A stretch of DNA of 28,124 bases. It comes from a virus. The DNA lies in IMG/VR virus record IMGVR_UViG_3300025759_000522, positions 1-28,124 of that record, one strand, 5' to 3'. Positions 1-5,074 of this stretch are shown here, piece by piece. Position 1 is the stretch's first letter. Each line of letters opens with the position of its first letter. The notes under the pieces were generated by a model, which was given only the letters and a program-made list of their open reading frames with translations, ran no database searches and was not told the origin of the DNA. The position numbers and the translations under genes are program-made.

Positions 1-63
1 GCTATTATAGATATAGTTAAAAATATCAGCAAATCTTTTAATATGTGTAAGTGCATGTTTCAT
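1..63 (-). CDS. N-terminus of divergent leftward gene (partial)
   Basis: A leftward reading frame begins with ATG at 63-61 and stays open to the window edge, coding for M-K-H-A-L-T-H-I-K-R-F and so on (21 residues visible). A strong Shine-Dalgarno site (GGAGG, at 75-71 on the minus strand) sits 7 bases upstream. The gene therefore diverges from the rightward early operon at 203. Too little is visible to name a product. The SD quality and the empty divergent gap (64-202) are the support. Confidence 0.6.
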   Translation of the reverse strand, partial: MKHALTHIKRFADIFNYIYNS

Positions 64-87
64 TTCTATCCTCCATTTACTATTAGC

Positions 88-93
88 ATTATA
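88..93 (-). promoter_or_regulatory. Possible -10 box for the divergent leftward gene
   Basis: The minus strand reads TATAAT here, 25 bases upstream of the ATG at 63. A start of transcription near position 81 would give a short leader carrying the GGAGG site. No convincing -35 box is seen 16-18 bases further up, so this is a weak call resting mainly on context. Confidence 0.35.
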
Positions 94-145
94 CAATAAA
101 CTGCTGATTTTACTAGTGTTTTTATTAGACAACAGACTTGCTCGT

Positions 146-174
146 TTGACATAAGAGCTGCACTTTGGTATTAT
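146..174 (+). promoter_or_regulatory. Sigma-70-type promoter P1 of the first rightward operon
   Basis: TTGACA at 146-151 and TATTAT at 169-174 are separated by exactly 17 bases. Transcription should start near 181 and give a leader of about 20 bases before the ATG at 203. It has the same form (TTGACATAA, then GTATTAT) as promoters at 2498 and 5748, so it is one member of a repeated phage promoter family that host RNA polymerase could read. Confidence 0.85.
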
Positions 175-202
175 TATATAAGAATCAAGAAAGGACAAAA
201 TT

Positions 203-436
203 ATGACAGATGTTGTAATGATACAAGATCGACACAGTAAGCGTGTTGTCTTTCAGGCAAAGACTGAACAAGCAATTAAATTTATTTCTAATGGTCTTAT
301 GCCTAAGTACAAAGGTGAGCAAAGAGATATAAACAAATCTCTTGCTTATAATTTCTATTGCCAACTTGTAAACAATGACTTCAAGGTTGTTGTGTGCCAA
401 GTAGTGCGAGGAGGTCAATATCATGGAACTGCATAA
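203..436 (+). CDS. Hypothetical early protein, 77 aa
   Basis: First gene of the rightward early operon, about 20 bases after the predicted transcription start of P1. An SD-like AAGAAAGGA lies upstream of the ATG. The protein is small, basic and probably soluble, with no signal peptide, membrane segment or motif I recognise. Its end overlaps the start of the next gene (423) by 14 bases, which suggests translational coupling. Position directly behind the first early promoter is typical of host-takeover genes, but no function can be assigned from sequence. Confidence 0.75.
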   Translation: MTDVVMIQDRHSKRVVFQAKTEQAIKFISNGLMPKYKGEQRDINKSLAYNFYCQLVNNDFKVVVCQVVRGGQYHGTA

Positions 437-671
437 TATAGGAGATACTTGTGTTGATTGTAGACAAGATACTTCTTTTGGTAGTGGTAGATTTGTCAAT
501 AGATATCCTGTCGAAACTGATACAGAAGAAGGATATCGTTGCGATCAATGTGAGCAGGAAATACTAAAAGAGTGTAATGTAATCTGCACAAGTTGTGAAA
601 CAGATTATGGTAAAGGTAATACTGTATGCCCTCATTGTGGGCATCACGAAAGACGACCTTATGAGTCCTAA
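423..671 (+). CDS. Double zinc-ribbon small protein, 82 aa
   Basis: Four CxxC pairs are visible: C10/C13, C40/C43, C55/C58 and C69/C72 (the last as CPHC). This pattern fits two consecutive zinc ribbons, a fold common in small phage proteins that bind nucleic acid or RNA polymerase. The start ATG at 423 has a full AGGAGG at 409-414 with an 8-base spacer. The gene overlaps its upstream neighbour by 14 bases and a possible micro-ORF at 661 by 11 bases. Zinc binding is inferred from the cysteine spacing; the target is unknown. Confidence 0.8.
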   Translation: MELHNIGDTCVDCRQDTSFGSGRFVNRYPVETDTEEGYRCDQCEQEILKECNVICTSCETDYGKGNTVCPHCGHHERRPYES

Positions 672-750
672 TCTTATAATAATCAATCTGATTTGCATTA
701 CCATTGTAGTAATGCTATTATGGAATCTACACTCATTTAATTTAATATAG
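661..750 (+). CDS. Possible 29-aa single-pass membrane microprotein
   Basis: ATG at 661 overlaps the end of the zinc-ribbon gene and opens a 29-codon frame ending TAG at 748-750. The product is almost entirely hydrophobic: after M-S-P-N it runs through about 17 residues rich in I, L and V to a W-N-L tail, which would span the membrane once. Only a weak SD (GAAAGA) is present, but the overlap with the previous stop allows coupled translation. It fills an otherwise empty gap of 91 bases between genes. It could be a chance hydrophobic frame in AT-rich DNA. Confidence 0.45.
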   Translation: MSPNLIIINLICITIVVMLLWNLHSFNLI

Positions 751-762
751 AAAGGTAAGAAC

Positions 763-1041
763 ATGAGTAAAACTAAAGATCATCTTATAGATGAAACAGA
801 GAAGCAAGTGTCTATGATTGAGCAAGGTGCTGTTGAAGCAGTACAAGATGCCATAGATAATATAACGACTGCTAGCACTAAATTGCTAATCAGCCTAAAT
901 GACAGCAACAAAATAATGTTGCCTTTGATTGGTGATGAGTTTGATACGCATGACAAAGTAGCTTTGAATCAAAGAGTCAAAGGTTATATGAAGAATATAT
1001 TGGAGGGTACATATGGCACTAGATCAATCCAAAAAGTCTAG
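763..1041 (+). CDS. Hypothetical early protein, 92 aa
   Basis: The ATG at 763 is preceded by an AGAAAGG SD-like site. The N-terminal half looks helical and acidic, with spaced E/Q/D residues compatible with a short coiled coil; the C-terminal half is more basic. No family recognised. The last 29 bases overlap the next gene (1013), so the two are probably translated together. Confidence 0.72.
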   Translation: MSKTKDHLIDETEKQVSMIEQGAVEAVQDAIDNITTASTKLLISLNDSNKIMLPLIGDEFDTHDKVALNQRVKGYMKNILEGTYGTRSIQKV

Positions 1042-1402
1042 ATTGGAAAGACCATTTACTAGTCAAGATCTCAGAGATTTTATTGGCAGTGATAGATTTT
1101 GGGCAGTCTTTGAAAAGCAAGACGGCTCCAAAAGAAAAATTCTATGCGACTTCAAACCACGAAGTCGCTACAAAGACGCTCATGGCAAGTGGCGTAAGAT
1201 TAAAAACAAAAGAGAGAAGTCTGACTTTGAGATAGCAAACTTCCTCAATGTATACGATATTGAAAACTATGGTTATCGTAAAATAAATTTAGGCACTTTG
1301 TACTATATCAGAATTAGGAATAATAAATTCCTGGTAAAATCTACTGTTGAAAGTAGACTTGATTACAAAGAGCCTGAGGTAGAACTAGAACACCTACCTT
1401 AA
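1013..1402 (+). CDS. WYL_2 / SH3 beta-barrel-like phage protein, 129 aa
   Basis: Residues about 28-105 match the pattern of the phage and bacterial WYL_2 (DUF2693) Sm-like SH3 beta-barrel family as I remember it: an F-x-K-x-D-G-S-x-R core (about residues 34-42), then a variable loop, then V-Y-D-I-E-N-Y-G-Y-R with a terminal beta strand. The N- and C-terminal tails are charged. The ATG has GGAGGG 7-8 bases upstream. It is the last gene before the terminator at 1452-1485. Such proteins are thought to bind nucleic acids or act in regulation; role here is inferred only. Confidence 0.75.
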   Translation: MALDQSKKSRLERPFTSQDLRDFIGSDRFWAVFEKQDGSKRKILCDFKPRSRYKDAHGKWRKIKNKREKSDFEIANFLNVYDIENYGYRKINLGTLYYIRIRNNKFLVKSTVESRLDYKEPEVELEHLP

Positions 1403-1406
1403 AAGT

Positions 1407-1447
1407 TTCTTCTCGTTCTTTATTGTCTCCTCCTTACTCGAGAAGAA
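1407..1447 (+). other. 3'UTR hairpin displaying an anti-Shine-Dalgarno loop
   Basis: A perfect 9-bp stem (TTCTTCTCG at 1407-1415 with CGAGAAGAA at 1439-1447) encloses a 23-base pyrimidine-rich loop. The loop contains CCTCCTTA at 1429-1436, identical to the last eight bases of bacterial 16S rRNA (the anti-SD). The intrinsic terminator follows 4 bases later, so the operon's 3' end would carry two stacked hairpins, the layout of a 3'UTR-derived regulatory RNA. That it acts as an RNA regulator is a hypothesis. Confidence 0.5.
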
Positions 1448-1451
1448 TAAG

Positions 1452-1485
1452 CCCTCGGAAAGCCTTGCTTTTCGGGGGTTTTTTT
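1452..1485 (+). terminator. Strong intrinsic terminator after the first early operon
   Basis: An 11-bp stem (CCCTCGGAAAG at 1452-1462 with CTTTTCGGGGG at 1468-1478, two G-T pairs) closes a 5-base loop and is followed by seven T residues (1479-1485). It ends the operon 203-1402 and lies only 2 bases before the -35 box of the next promoter. Confidence 0.93.
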
Positions 1486-1487
1486 AT

Positions 1488-1516
1488 TTGACCTACCCTT
1501 ATTTATTTGATAATAT
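1488..1516 (+). promoter_or_regulatory. Sigma-70-type promoter P2 giving a leaderless transcript
   Basis: TTGACC at 1488-1493 and TAATAT at 1511-1516 with a 17-base spacer. The expected start, about 7 bases after the -10 box, is position 1523, which is the A of the ATG of the next gene. The -35 box begins right after the T-run of the terminator. Confidence 0.85.
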
Positions 1517-1522
1517 ATAATC

Positions 1523-1747
1523 ATGATTACAGAAAAACAAGTAGAAGAAACTGTTTCCAATCTAGGTTTAGGCATAGAATGGGAAGGTGAGCCTATTACT
1601 ACATTGCGTGAGGTACTCTGTCATCTTATGCATTACTGTAGAAAGATAGGCTTAGACTGGGATTTTGAAAAGTTCTGTGCTGAAAGTACTTTCAGACAAC
1701 AGGTAAATCCTATATACAATAATCCAAAGCAACTAAGTTTGTTTTAG
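1523..1747 (+). CDS. 74-aa protein with C-terminal beta-clamp-binding motif
   Basis: The last five residues are Q-L-S-L-F, the textbook pentapeptide by which bacterial polymerases and other proteins dock on the DNA sliding clamp (DnaN). The rest is small and acidic, possibly helical, with no fold I recognise. No SD precedes the ATG; promoter P2 should start transcription at or next to the A of ATG, so translation is probably leaderless. It is first in its operon, directly after a terminator. Because the phage polymerase is of the clamp-independent T7/Pol I type, the likely partner is the host clamp, perhaps to block or redirect host replication. Clamp binding is inferred from the motif alone. 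Confidence 0.8.
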   Translation: MITEKQVEETVSNLGLGIEWEGEPITTLREVLCHLMHYCRKIGLDWDFEKFCAESTFRQQVNPIYNNPKQLSLF

Positions 1748-1758
1748 AAAGGATACGC

Positions 1759-2064
1759 ATGAATGCTGATATACACTACACTCTCAATGACGCAGCTATT
1801 GAGAGAGTATTTGGTAAGCAAGAGGACGATCAGAAGCTAAAATTATATAGTGCCTTGATCGGTTTATCGAATGAGATAATTGAGCCACCTTCTCGAGAGA
1901 GTAAGCTAGCCATAACTATTGGTGCATTAAAAACATTTAAAAAAGATCTTCCCTATACTAGGAAGCAAGTGTTTAATGTATTACGAGAAAACAAAATATA
2001 TTTAGAAAGGAAAGGTAATGCCAGAAAAACAACTATTGCCACGAACAAAGATCACAATAGATAA
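1759..2064 (+). CDS. Hypothetical early protein, 101 aa
   Basis: An AGAAAGGA SD lies 8-9 bases upstream of the ATG at 1759, and the gene follows the clamp-motif gene by 11 bases, so both are in one transcript from P2. The protein looks mainly helical with a basic C-terminus. No recognised family. The final 47 bases are shared with the next gene in another frame, an unusually long overlap for this genome. Confidence 0.7.
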   Translation: MNADIHYTLNDAAIERVFGKQEDDQKLKLYSALIGLSNEIIEPPSRESKLAITIGALKTFKKDLPYTRKQVFNVLRENKIYLERKGNARKTTIATNKDHNR

Positions 2065-2233
2065 TGTACTCGAAAGTGGGTACATTGAATGGGGTGATAT
2101 CCAAGCAACAGGAGTCAATCTTTATGATACAGTTAAACCCTTTAGGCATATCATAGTTAGATTGCTGACTGATACAAATTTAAAATATGGATATTGGGAT
2201 AAGATACCAGCTCTACCAAAAATGGGTAGATAA
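2018..2233 (+). CDS. Hypothetical early protein, 71 aa
   Basis: ATG at 2018 has a purine-rich SD (GAAAGGAAAGG) just upstream, inside the preceding gene. The protein is small and basic with several aromatic residues near the C-terminus (Y-G-Y-W). I do not recognise a family. The 47-base overlap with 1759-2064 leaves open a later start, but no other ATG with an SD is present before the middle of the frame. A stable hairpin follows 3 bases after the stop. Confidence 0.65.
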   Translation: MPEKQLLPRTKITIDNVLESGYIEWGDIQATGVNLYDTVKPFRHIIVRLLTDTNLKYGYWDKIPALPKMGR

Positions 2234-2236
2234 ATA

Positions 2237-2262
2237 CAGGGGCGTGTAAAACACACGCCCTG
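2237..2262 (+). other. GC-rich intergenic hairpin without T-tract
   Basis: GGGCGTGT at 2240-2247 pairs with ACACGCCC at 2253-2260 around a 5-base loop, and the stem extends with one bulged G to CAG/CTG. No T-run follows, so it is not a classical intrinsic terminator. It sits in the 49-base gap between genes 2018-2233 and 2283-2501 and may stabilise or punctuate the mRNA. Confidence 0.6.
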
Positions 2263-2282
2263 CAAAACCGTAGTGAGGACAA

Positions 2283-2501
2283 ATGGACATACAAATTAAT
2301 GAAGAAGAAAAGTGTGTAAATCTAACAGAAGCAGTATTTAATAAATACATGAAACATTTAGTACAAGATAAATATAAAGATTTTAAAACCTGGCAGAGAA
2401 AATTCAAAGACAATCAAATTGTGTTAGTAAAAAGCAAAGTCACGAAAAAGTGGACATATTGGACTTCATTCGAAGTGCCGAAAGCAAAGGACTTTATTTG
2501 A
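2283..2501 (+). CDS. Hypothetical early protein, 72 aa
   Basis: ATG at 2283 follows a good SD (GTGAGGA) with a short spacer. The protein is strongly basic in its second half, with many lysines plus W-Q-R-K-F and W-T-Y-W-T aromatic clusters, which would suit a nucleic-acid-binding role, though no family is recognised. Its TGA stop codon lies inside the -35 box (TTGACA) of the next promoter, so the unit ends exactly where the following one begins; no terminator is visible between them. Confidence 0.7.
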   Translation: MDIQINEEEKCVNLTEAVFNKYMKHLVQDKYKDFKTWQRKFKDNQIVLVKSKVTKKWTYWTSFEVPKAKDFI

Positions 2502-2526
2502 CATAAGGCTCCCTTTATAGTATTAT
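2498..2526 (+). promoter_or_regulatory. Sigma-70-type promoter P3 for microprotein plus GP88 unit
   Basis: TTGACA at 2498-2503 and TATTAT at 2521-2526, 17-base spacer, in the same TTGACATAAG / AGTATTAT form as the promoters at 146 and 5748. Predicted start near 2533 gives a leader of about 75 bases that includes a small CCTC-GAAA-GGGG hairpin (2561-2572) before the AAGGAGGA SD at 2591-2598. Confidence 0.88.
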
Positions 2527-2606
2527 TAAAGAATATTAACAATCATTATATCTAAGGCTGCCTCGAAAGGGGTTTCTCAGTATAACACGAAAGGAGGATT
2601 TGTCAA

Positions 2607-2672
2607 GTGGAAACATTTATTGCTATTATCGTATTAGCGATTATTGCTCTATTGATATTCACAAAGTCATGA
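2607..2672 (+). CDS. 21-aa hydrophobic membrane microprotein
   Basis: A GTG at 2607, 8 bases after the best SD in the region (AAGGAGGA, 2591-2598), opens a 21-codon frame. Its product begins M-E-T, continues with about 15 residues made only of F, I, A, V and L, and ends T-K-S: a bare transmembrane helix. The stop TGA overlaps the ATG of the GP88-like gene as ATGA, the fusion used throughout this genome. SD, composition and fusion together make this more likely than the alternative long frame starting at TTG 2600. Function unknown; it might anchor or regulate the downstream protein, or act on the host membrane. Confidence 0.72.
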   Translation: METFIAIIVLAIIALLIFTKS

Positions 2673-3301
2673 ACATAAAACAAGCATATGAAATAATTGG
2701 AAGTCTAGGCAAACCTAGTAAGATGCCAGGATTTGCCTATGGTACTCCTGCTGAACTATGTAAGACAGGATCAAAGTTAAGAAAAGATCCTAGATCTGTA
2801 TGTCATAAATGCTATGCTATGAAAAGTTTTTACATGTTTAGTAATGTAAAACCTGCATTCTATAAACGCTTCAAAGCAATGAAGCACCCTCGATTTGTCG
2901 AGGCTATGACATTAGTAATCAAAAGCAAAACAAAGCAAACCAAATATTTTAGATGGAAAGACAGCGGGGATATTGACAGCTTATCGGAACTAGAAAGAAT
3001 AGTTCAAGTATGTCAAAACACACCAGAGGTAAGGCATTGGCTACCTACTAGAGAAGTGAAGATGGTTTCTGACTATCTTAAAATATATAAATCTTTTCCT
3101 AGTAATCTTGTAGTCAGGGCATCATCACCAATGGTCAATGGAGAGCCATTACCAGGATTTCCCAATACTTCAACAGTACATAGTAAAGGTAAAAAATGGT
3201 ATGGTAAGAAATGTATCGCATACAAACAAGGCAACGAATGTAAAGACTGTCGTGCTTGTTGGGATACAAAAATCAAGAACGTAAGTTACAAGCAACATTA
3301 G
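2669..3301 (+). CDS. GP88 family (gene product 88-like) cysteine-rich protein, 210 aa
   Basis: The protein matches the phage 'gene product 88' family as I remember it: a K-M-P-G-F-A-Y start block (residues 19-24), V-C-H-K-C-Y-A (C45, C48), a central F-R-W-K-D-S-G-D block (94-101) and a C-terminal C-x2-C-x2-C-W (C191, C194, C197). C31 and C182 add to a set of cysteines that could hold a metal or iron-sulfur cluster. The ATG at 2669 is fused (ATGA) to the stop of the 21-aa peptide gene and is preferred over TTG at 2600, which has too short an SD spacer. With its own promoter on each side, it forms a separate two-gene unit. Biochemical function of the family is unknown to me. Confidence 0.8.
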   Translation: MNIKQAYEIIGSLGKPSKMPGFAYGTPAELCKTGSKLRKDPRSVCHKCYAMKSFYMFSNVKPAFYKRFKAMKHPRFVEAMTLVIKSKTKQTKYFRWKDSGDIDSLSELERIVQVCQNTPEVRHWLPTREVKMVSDYLKIYKSFPSNLVVRASSPMVNGEPLPGFPNTSTVHSKGKKWYGKKCIAYKQGNECKDCRACWDTKIKNVSYKQH

Positions 3302-3305
3302 GCAT

Positions 3306-3334
3306 TTGACCTAACGATTTGCTTGTGGTATTAT
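3306..3334 (+). promoter_or_regulatory. Sigma-70-type promoter P4
   Basis: TTGACC at 3306-3311 and TATTAT at 3329-3334 with a 17-base spacer; TAA follows the -35 box and GG precedes the -10 box as in the other family members. Predicted start near 3341 gives a leader of about 20 bases with an AAGGAG SD (3348-3353) before the ATG at 3360. Confidence 0.87.
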
Positions 3335-3359
3335 TAACTAACAATGAAAGGAGCCAACT

Positions 3360-4307
3360 ATGGCAAAAACACTACTAAACAAAGATAGTAGAGCGATACT
3401 ACTAAACTTTGCAAAGGCTAAAATAGCCACTACTGATACTGCTGAAAAGTCAGTATATTTAGAAGCAAGACAAAAATACTTCGATTCTTTTGAGCCGATC
3501 AAAACATTTGTTTCACAGATTGTGAAAGATCTCTATCCAAAAAAAGATATCGAGGTATTACAAAAGTATAATCTCAAAGACAAAGAGTCATGCTTTTGGT
3601 TTAAAGAAGATGCAGATGCTGAACGAGAGGTGTATGTTAGCATGCCACCAAAAGGTTGTAATGAAACAGGACATCACTCCTACTATGGTGGTAGGCATGA
3701 CAACAATCATGTAGGTTTACCCAAAGGTGCAGACTCTCGTATCATGATGTTTCATGATGAGATGGTAAGTTCAGGTGTAGATATATCTAACTACCTTAGT
3801 TATCGAAACAATAATGGTAGGAACACAGAAGGTAAGAGAATGTCTTACAGCGATCAATCTAACATCAGAGATAAGGTAATGAAACAAGGCACAGATTTGT
3901 TTTATGACAATGTTTCTTTTGATGGTATGGAGTTTGATGTTGCTTATAGCAAGCATAGCTGTCACTCAAGGGCAAGATTGATTACATCTAATATGATAGA
4001 CTTGCTCATGGATAATGTCCAATGCTTTGAAAGACTTCAGATAGCTTTTGATCAGATGCAAAAGTCAAGAGAGTCTTTAGTTTCTGCATACAAAGGTCTG
4101 ATTATGGGATCAAGGCACTTCGAAACCTTACTAGAAACTTGGCCTGAGGCAACAGAGATGTCAATGGATATTGGTCGTAAAGGTCAAACTGCTATCAGTA
4201 TTGTATCTCAAGATGCTATTGATCTTATCAAGCAAGATCAGATGAAGCGTAAAGCACAAGACATGGTCGGTGTTGTTGCATCAGGAGTTGCTAGTGTACA
4301 TAACTAG
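3360..4307 (+). CDS. Hypothetical early protein, 315 aa
   Basis: Largest protein of the early region and first gene behind promoter P4, with an AAGGAG SD 6 bases from the ATG. It looks soluble and mixed alpha/beta. The middle is rich in His, Tyr, Asn and Gly (about residues 98-150, including H-H-S-Y-Y-G-G-R-H and H-N), which could be a metal site; the C-terminal third looks helical. I do not recognise a family. It overlaps the next gene by 14 bases. Its place at the head of a three-gene unit suggests strong early expression. Confidence 0.75.
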   Translation: MAKTLLNKDSRAILLNFAKAKIATTDTAEKSVYLEARQKYFDSFEPIKTFVSQIVKDLYPKKDIEVLQKYNLKDKESCFWFKEDADAEREVYVSMPPKGCNETGHHSYYGGRHDNNHVGLPKGADSRIMMFHDEMVSSGVDISNYLSYRNNNGRNTEGKRMSYSDQSNIRDKVMKQGTDLFYDNVSFDGMEFDVAYSKHSCHSRARLITSNMIDLLMDNVQCFERLQIAFDQMQKSRESLVSAYKGLIMGSRHFETLLETWPEATEMSMDIGRKGQTAISIVSQDAIDLIKQDQMKRKAQDMVGVVASGVASVHN

Positions 4308-4698
4308 TAGAAATGATGGTGGCGGGTTTGAATATCAACACGCTAGTGATATTAAAATCAACACATTAGAGTTCACTTTCGATCAGATAGAGTCAGCCTG
4401 GCATCAGTCAGGCGACTCAGGTCAGTTGTGGCAATTATCAATTATTAAAGATGCGTATACATATCATGGCGTACACTTATCTGTAACAAATTGGTTTAAA
4501 CTTGTCAGTTATGAGATGCAAAGATTGAGAGAAGGGCAAGATCCCCAAGTCTATGTGGCAATCAAAAAGTCGAAACACTTTTGGGTTGTTGCTTCTGAAT
4601 GTATCCCTCCCTTTCCTCCAACTAGATTGACTTATGATTCAGATAGACCTCACCATAATCGCTATGGTAAACAGACTGTTCGAAATGCTATTATATGA
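4294..4698 (+). CDS. Hypothetical early protein, 134 aa (GTG start)
   Basis: The frame could open at GTG 4270, but GTG at 4294 has AGGAG at 4282-4286 with a 7-base spacer and gives the usual short overlap (14 bases) with the upstream gene, so 4294 is chosen. The protein is rich in aromatic and His residues, with D-S-D-R-P-H-H-N-R-Y near the C-terminus. No membrane segment or known family is seen. Its stop is fused to the next start as ATGA. Confidence 0.7.
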   Translation: MYITSRNDGGGFEYQHASDIKINTLEFTFDQIESAWHQSGDSGQLWQLSIIKDAYTYHGVHLSVTNWFKLVSYEMQRLREGQDPQVYVAIKKSKHFWVVASECIPPFPPTRLTYDSDRPHHNRYGKQTVRNAII

Positions 4699-4967
4699 TT
4701 TGGGAACGCAAAGTTAAACTTGCTGAGATCATACGAAATCGGCACCCTTCTACTGAGTATGAACGCTCAGTAGCAAAGGGTGTGCCAATAAAATATCTCA
4801 AACTATTTCAAGAAATCTTTGTAGCTGCCAAAGGCAGATCTCTGTATGTTTACAGATTCAGAGGCAAAAGTAAACCAAGATATCCTAGACACCCAAGTTA
4901 TGTCCATAGAGATATGGCAGATACTTTTGCTGTGTACCCAAAGTCTAGACCATTCTGGCGAAAATAA
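4695..4967 (+). CDS. Hypothetical basic early protein, 90 aa
   Basis: ATG at 4695 overlaps the previous stop as ATGA, implying translational coupling. The product is strongly basic, with many R, K and H residues (for instance R-F-R-G-K-S-K-P-R-Y-P-R-H-P in the second half) and would suit binding to nucleic acid. No family recognised. It is the last gene before the terminator at 4994-5030. Confidence 0.7.
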   Translation: MIWERKVKLAEIIRNRHPSTEYERSVAKGVPIKYLKLFQEIFVAAKGRSLYVYRFRGKSKPRYPRHPSYVHRDMADTFAVYPKSRPFWRK

Positions 4968-4993
4968 TTTAAAAGTTCCCTTTGGGAAATACG

Positions 4994-5030
4994 CCCAAGA
5001 GCCTTATCCTTTCGGCTCTTGGGTTTTTTT
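4994..5030 (+). terminator. Strong intrinsic terminator ending the early region
   Basis: A perfect 10-bp stem (CCCAAGAGCC 4994-5003 with GGCTCTTGGG 5014-5023) with a 10-base loop is followed by seven T residues. A smaller TTCCC-TTT-GGGAA hairpin (4976-4988) precedes it. The next promoter's -35 box begins 9 bases later. Confidence 0.93.
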
Positions 5031-5038
5031 ATGTCTAT

Positions 5039-5066
5039 TTGACAAATGATATATATTTGATATACT
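5039..5066 (+). promoter_or_regulatory. Sigma-70-type promoter P5 of the replication module
   Basis: TTGACA at 5039-5044 and TATACT at 5061-5066, 16-base spacer. The start of transcription should fall near 5073, within about 2 bases of the primase ATG at 5075, so the message is leaderless or nearly so. This repeats the terminator-promoter-ATG layout seen at 1452-1523. Confidence 0.85.
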
Positions 5067-5074
5067 CCCCTGTT

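Noticed and set aside
185-499. Leftward 104-aa frame across the first two early genes
   Set aside because: It lies opposite two well-supported rightward genes with good SDs and has no SD or recognisable product; treated as a shadow frame.
2600-2668. TTG start giving a GP88 protein longer by 23 residues
   Set aside because: The SD is only about 2-3 bases from TTG, and the same bases encode a well-spaced, hydrophobic GTG frame ending in an ATGA fusion; GP88 similarity begins after ATG 2669.
3344-3388. ATG at 3344 opening a short frame in the P4 leader
   Set aside because: Only about 14 codons, with no SD of its own, and it overlaps the SD of the 315-aa gene.
4982-5074. Primase start at 4982
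   Set aside because: The extra 31 codons would run through the terminator hairpin and the promoter, and a message from that promoter would not contain them.
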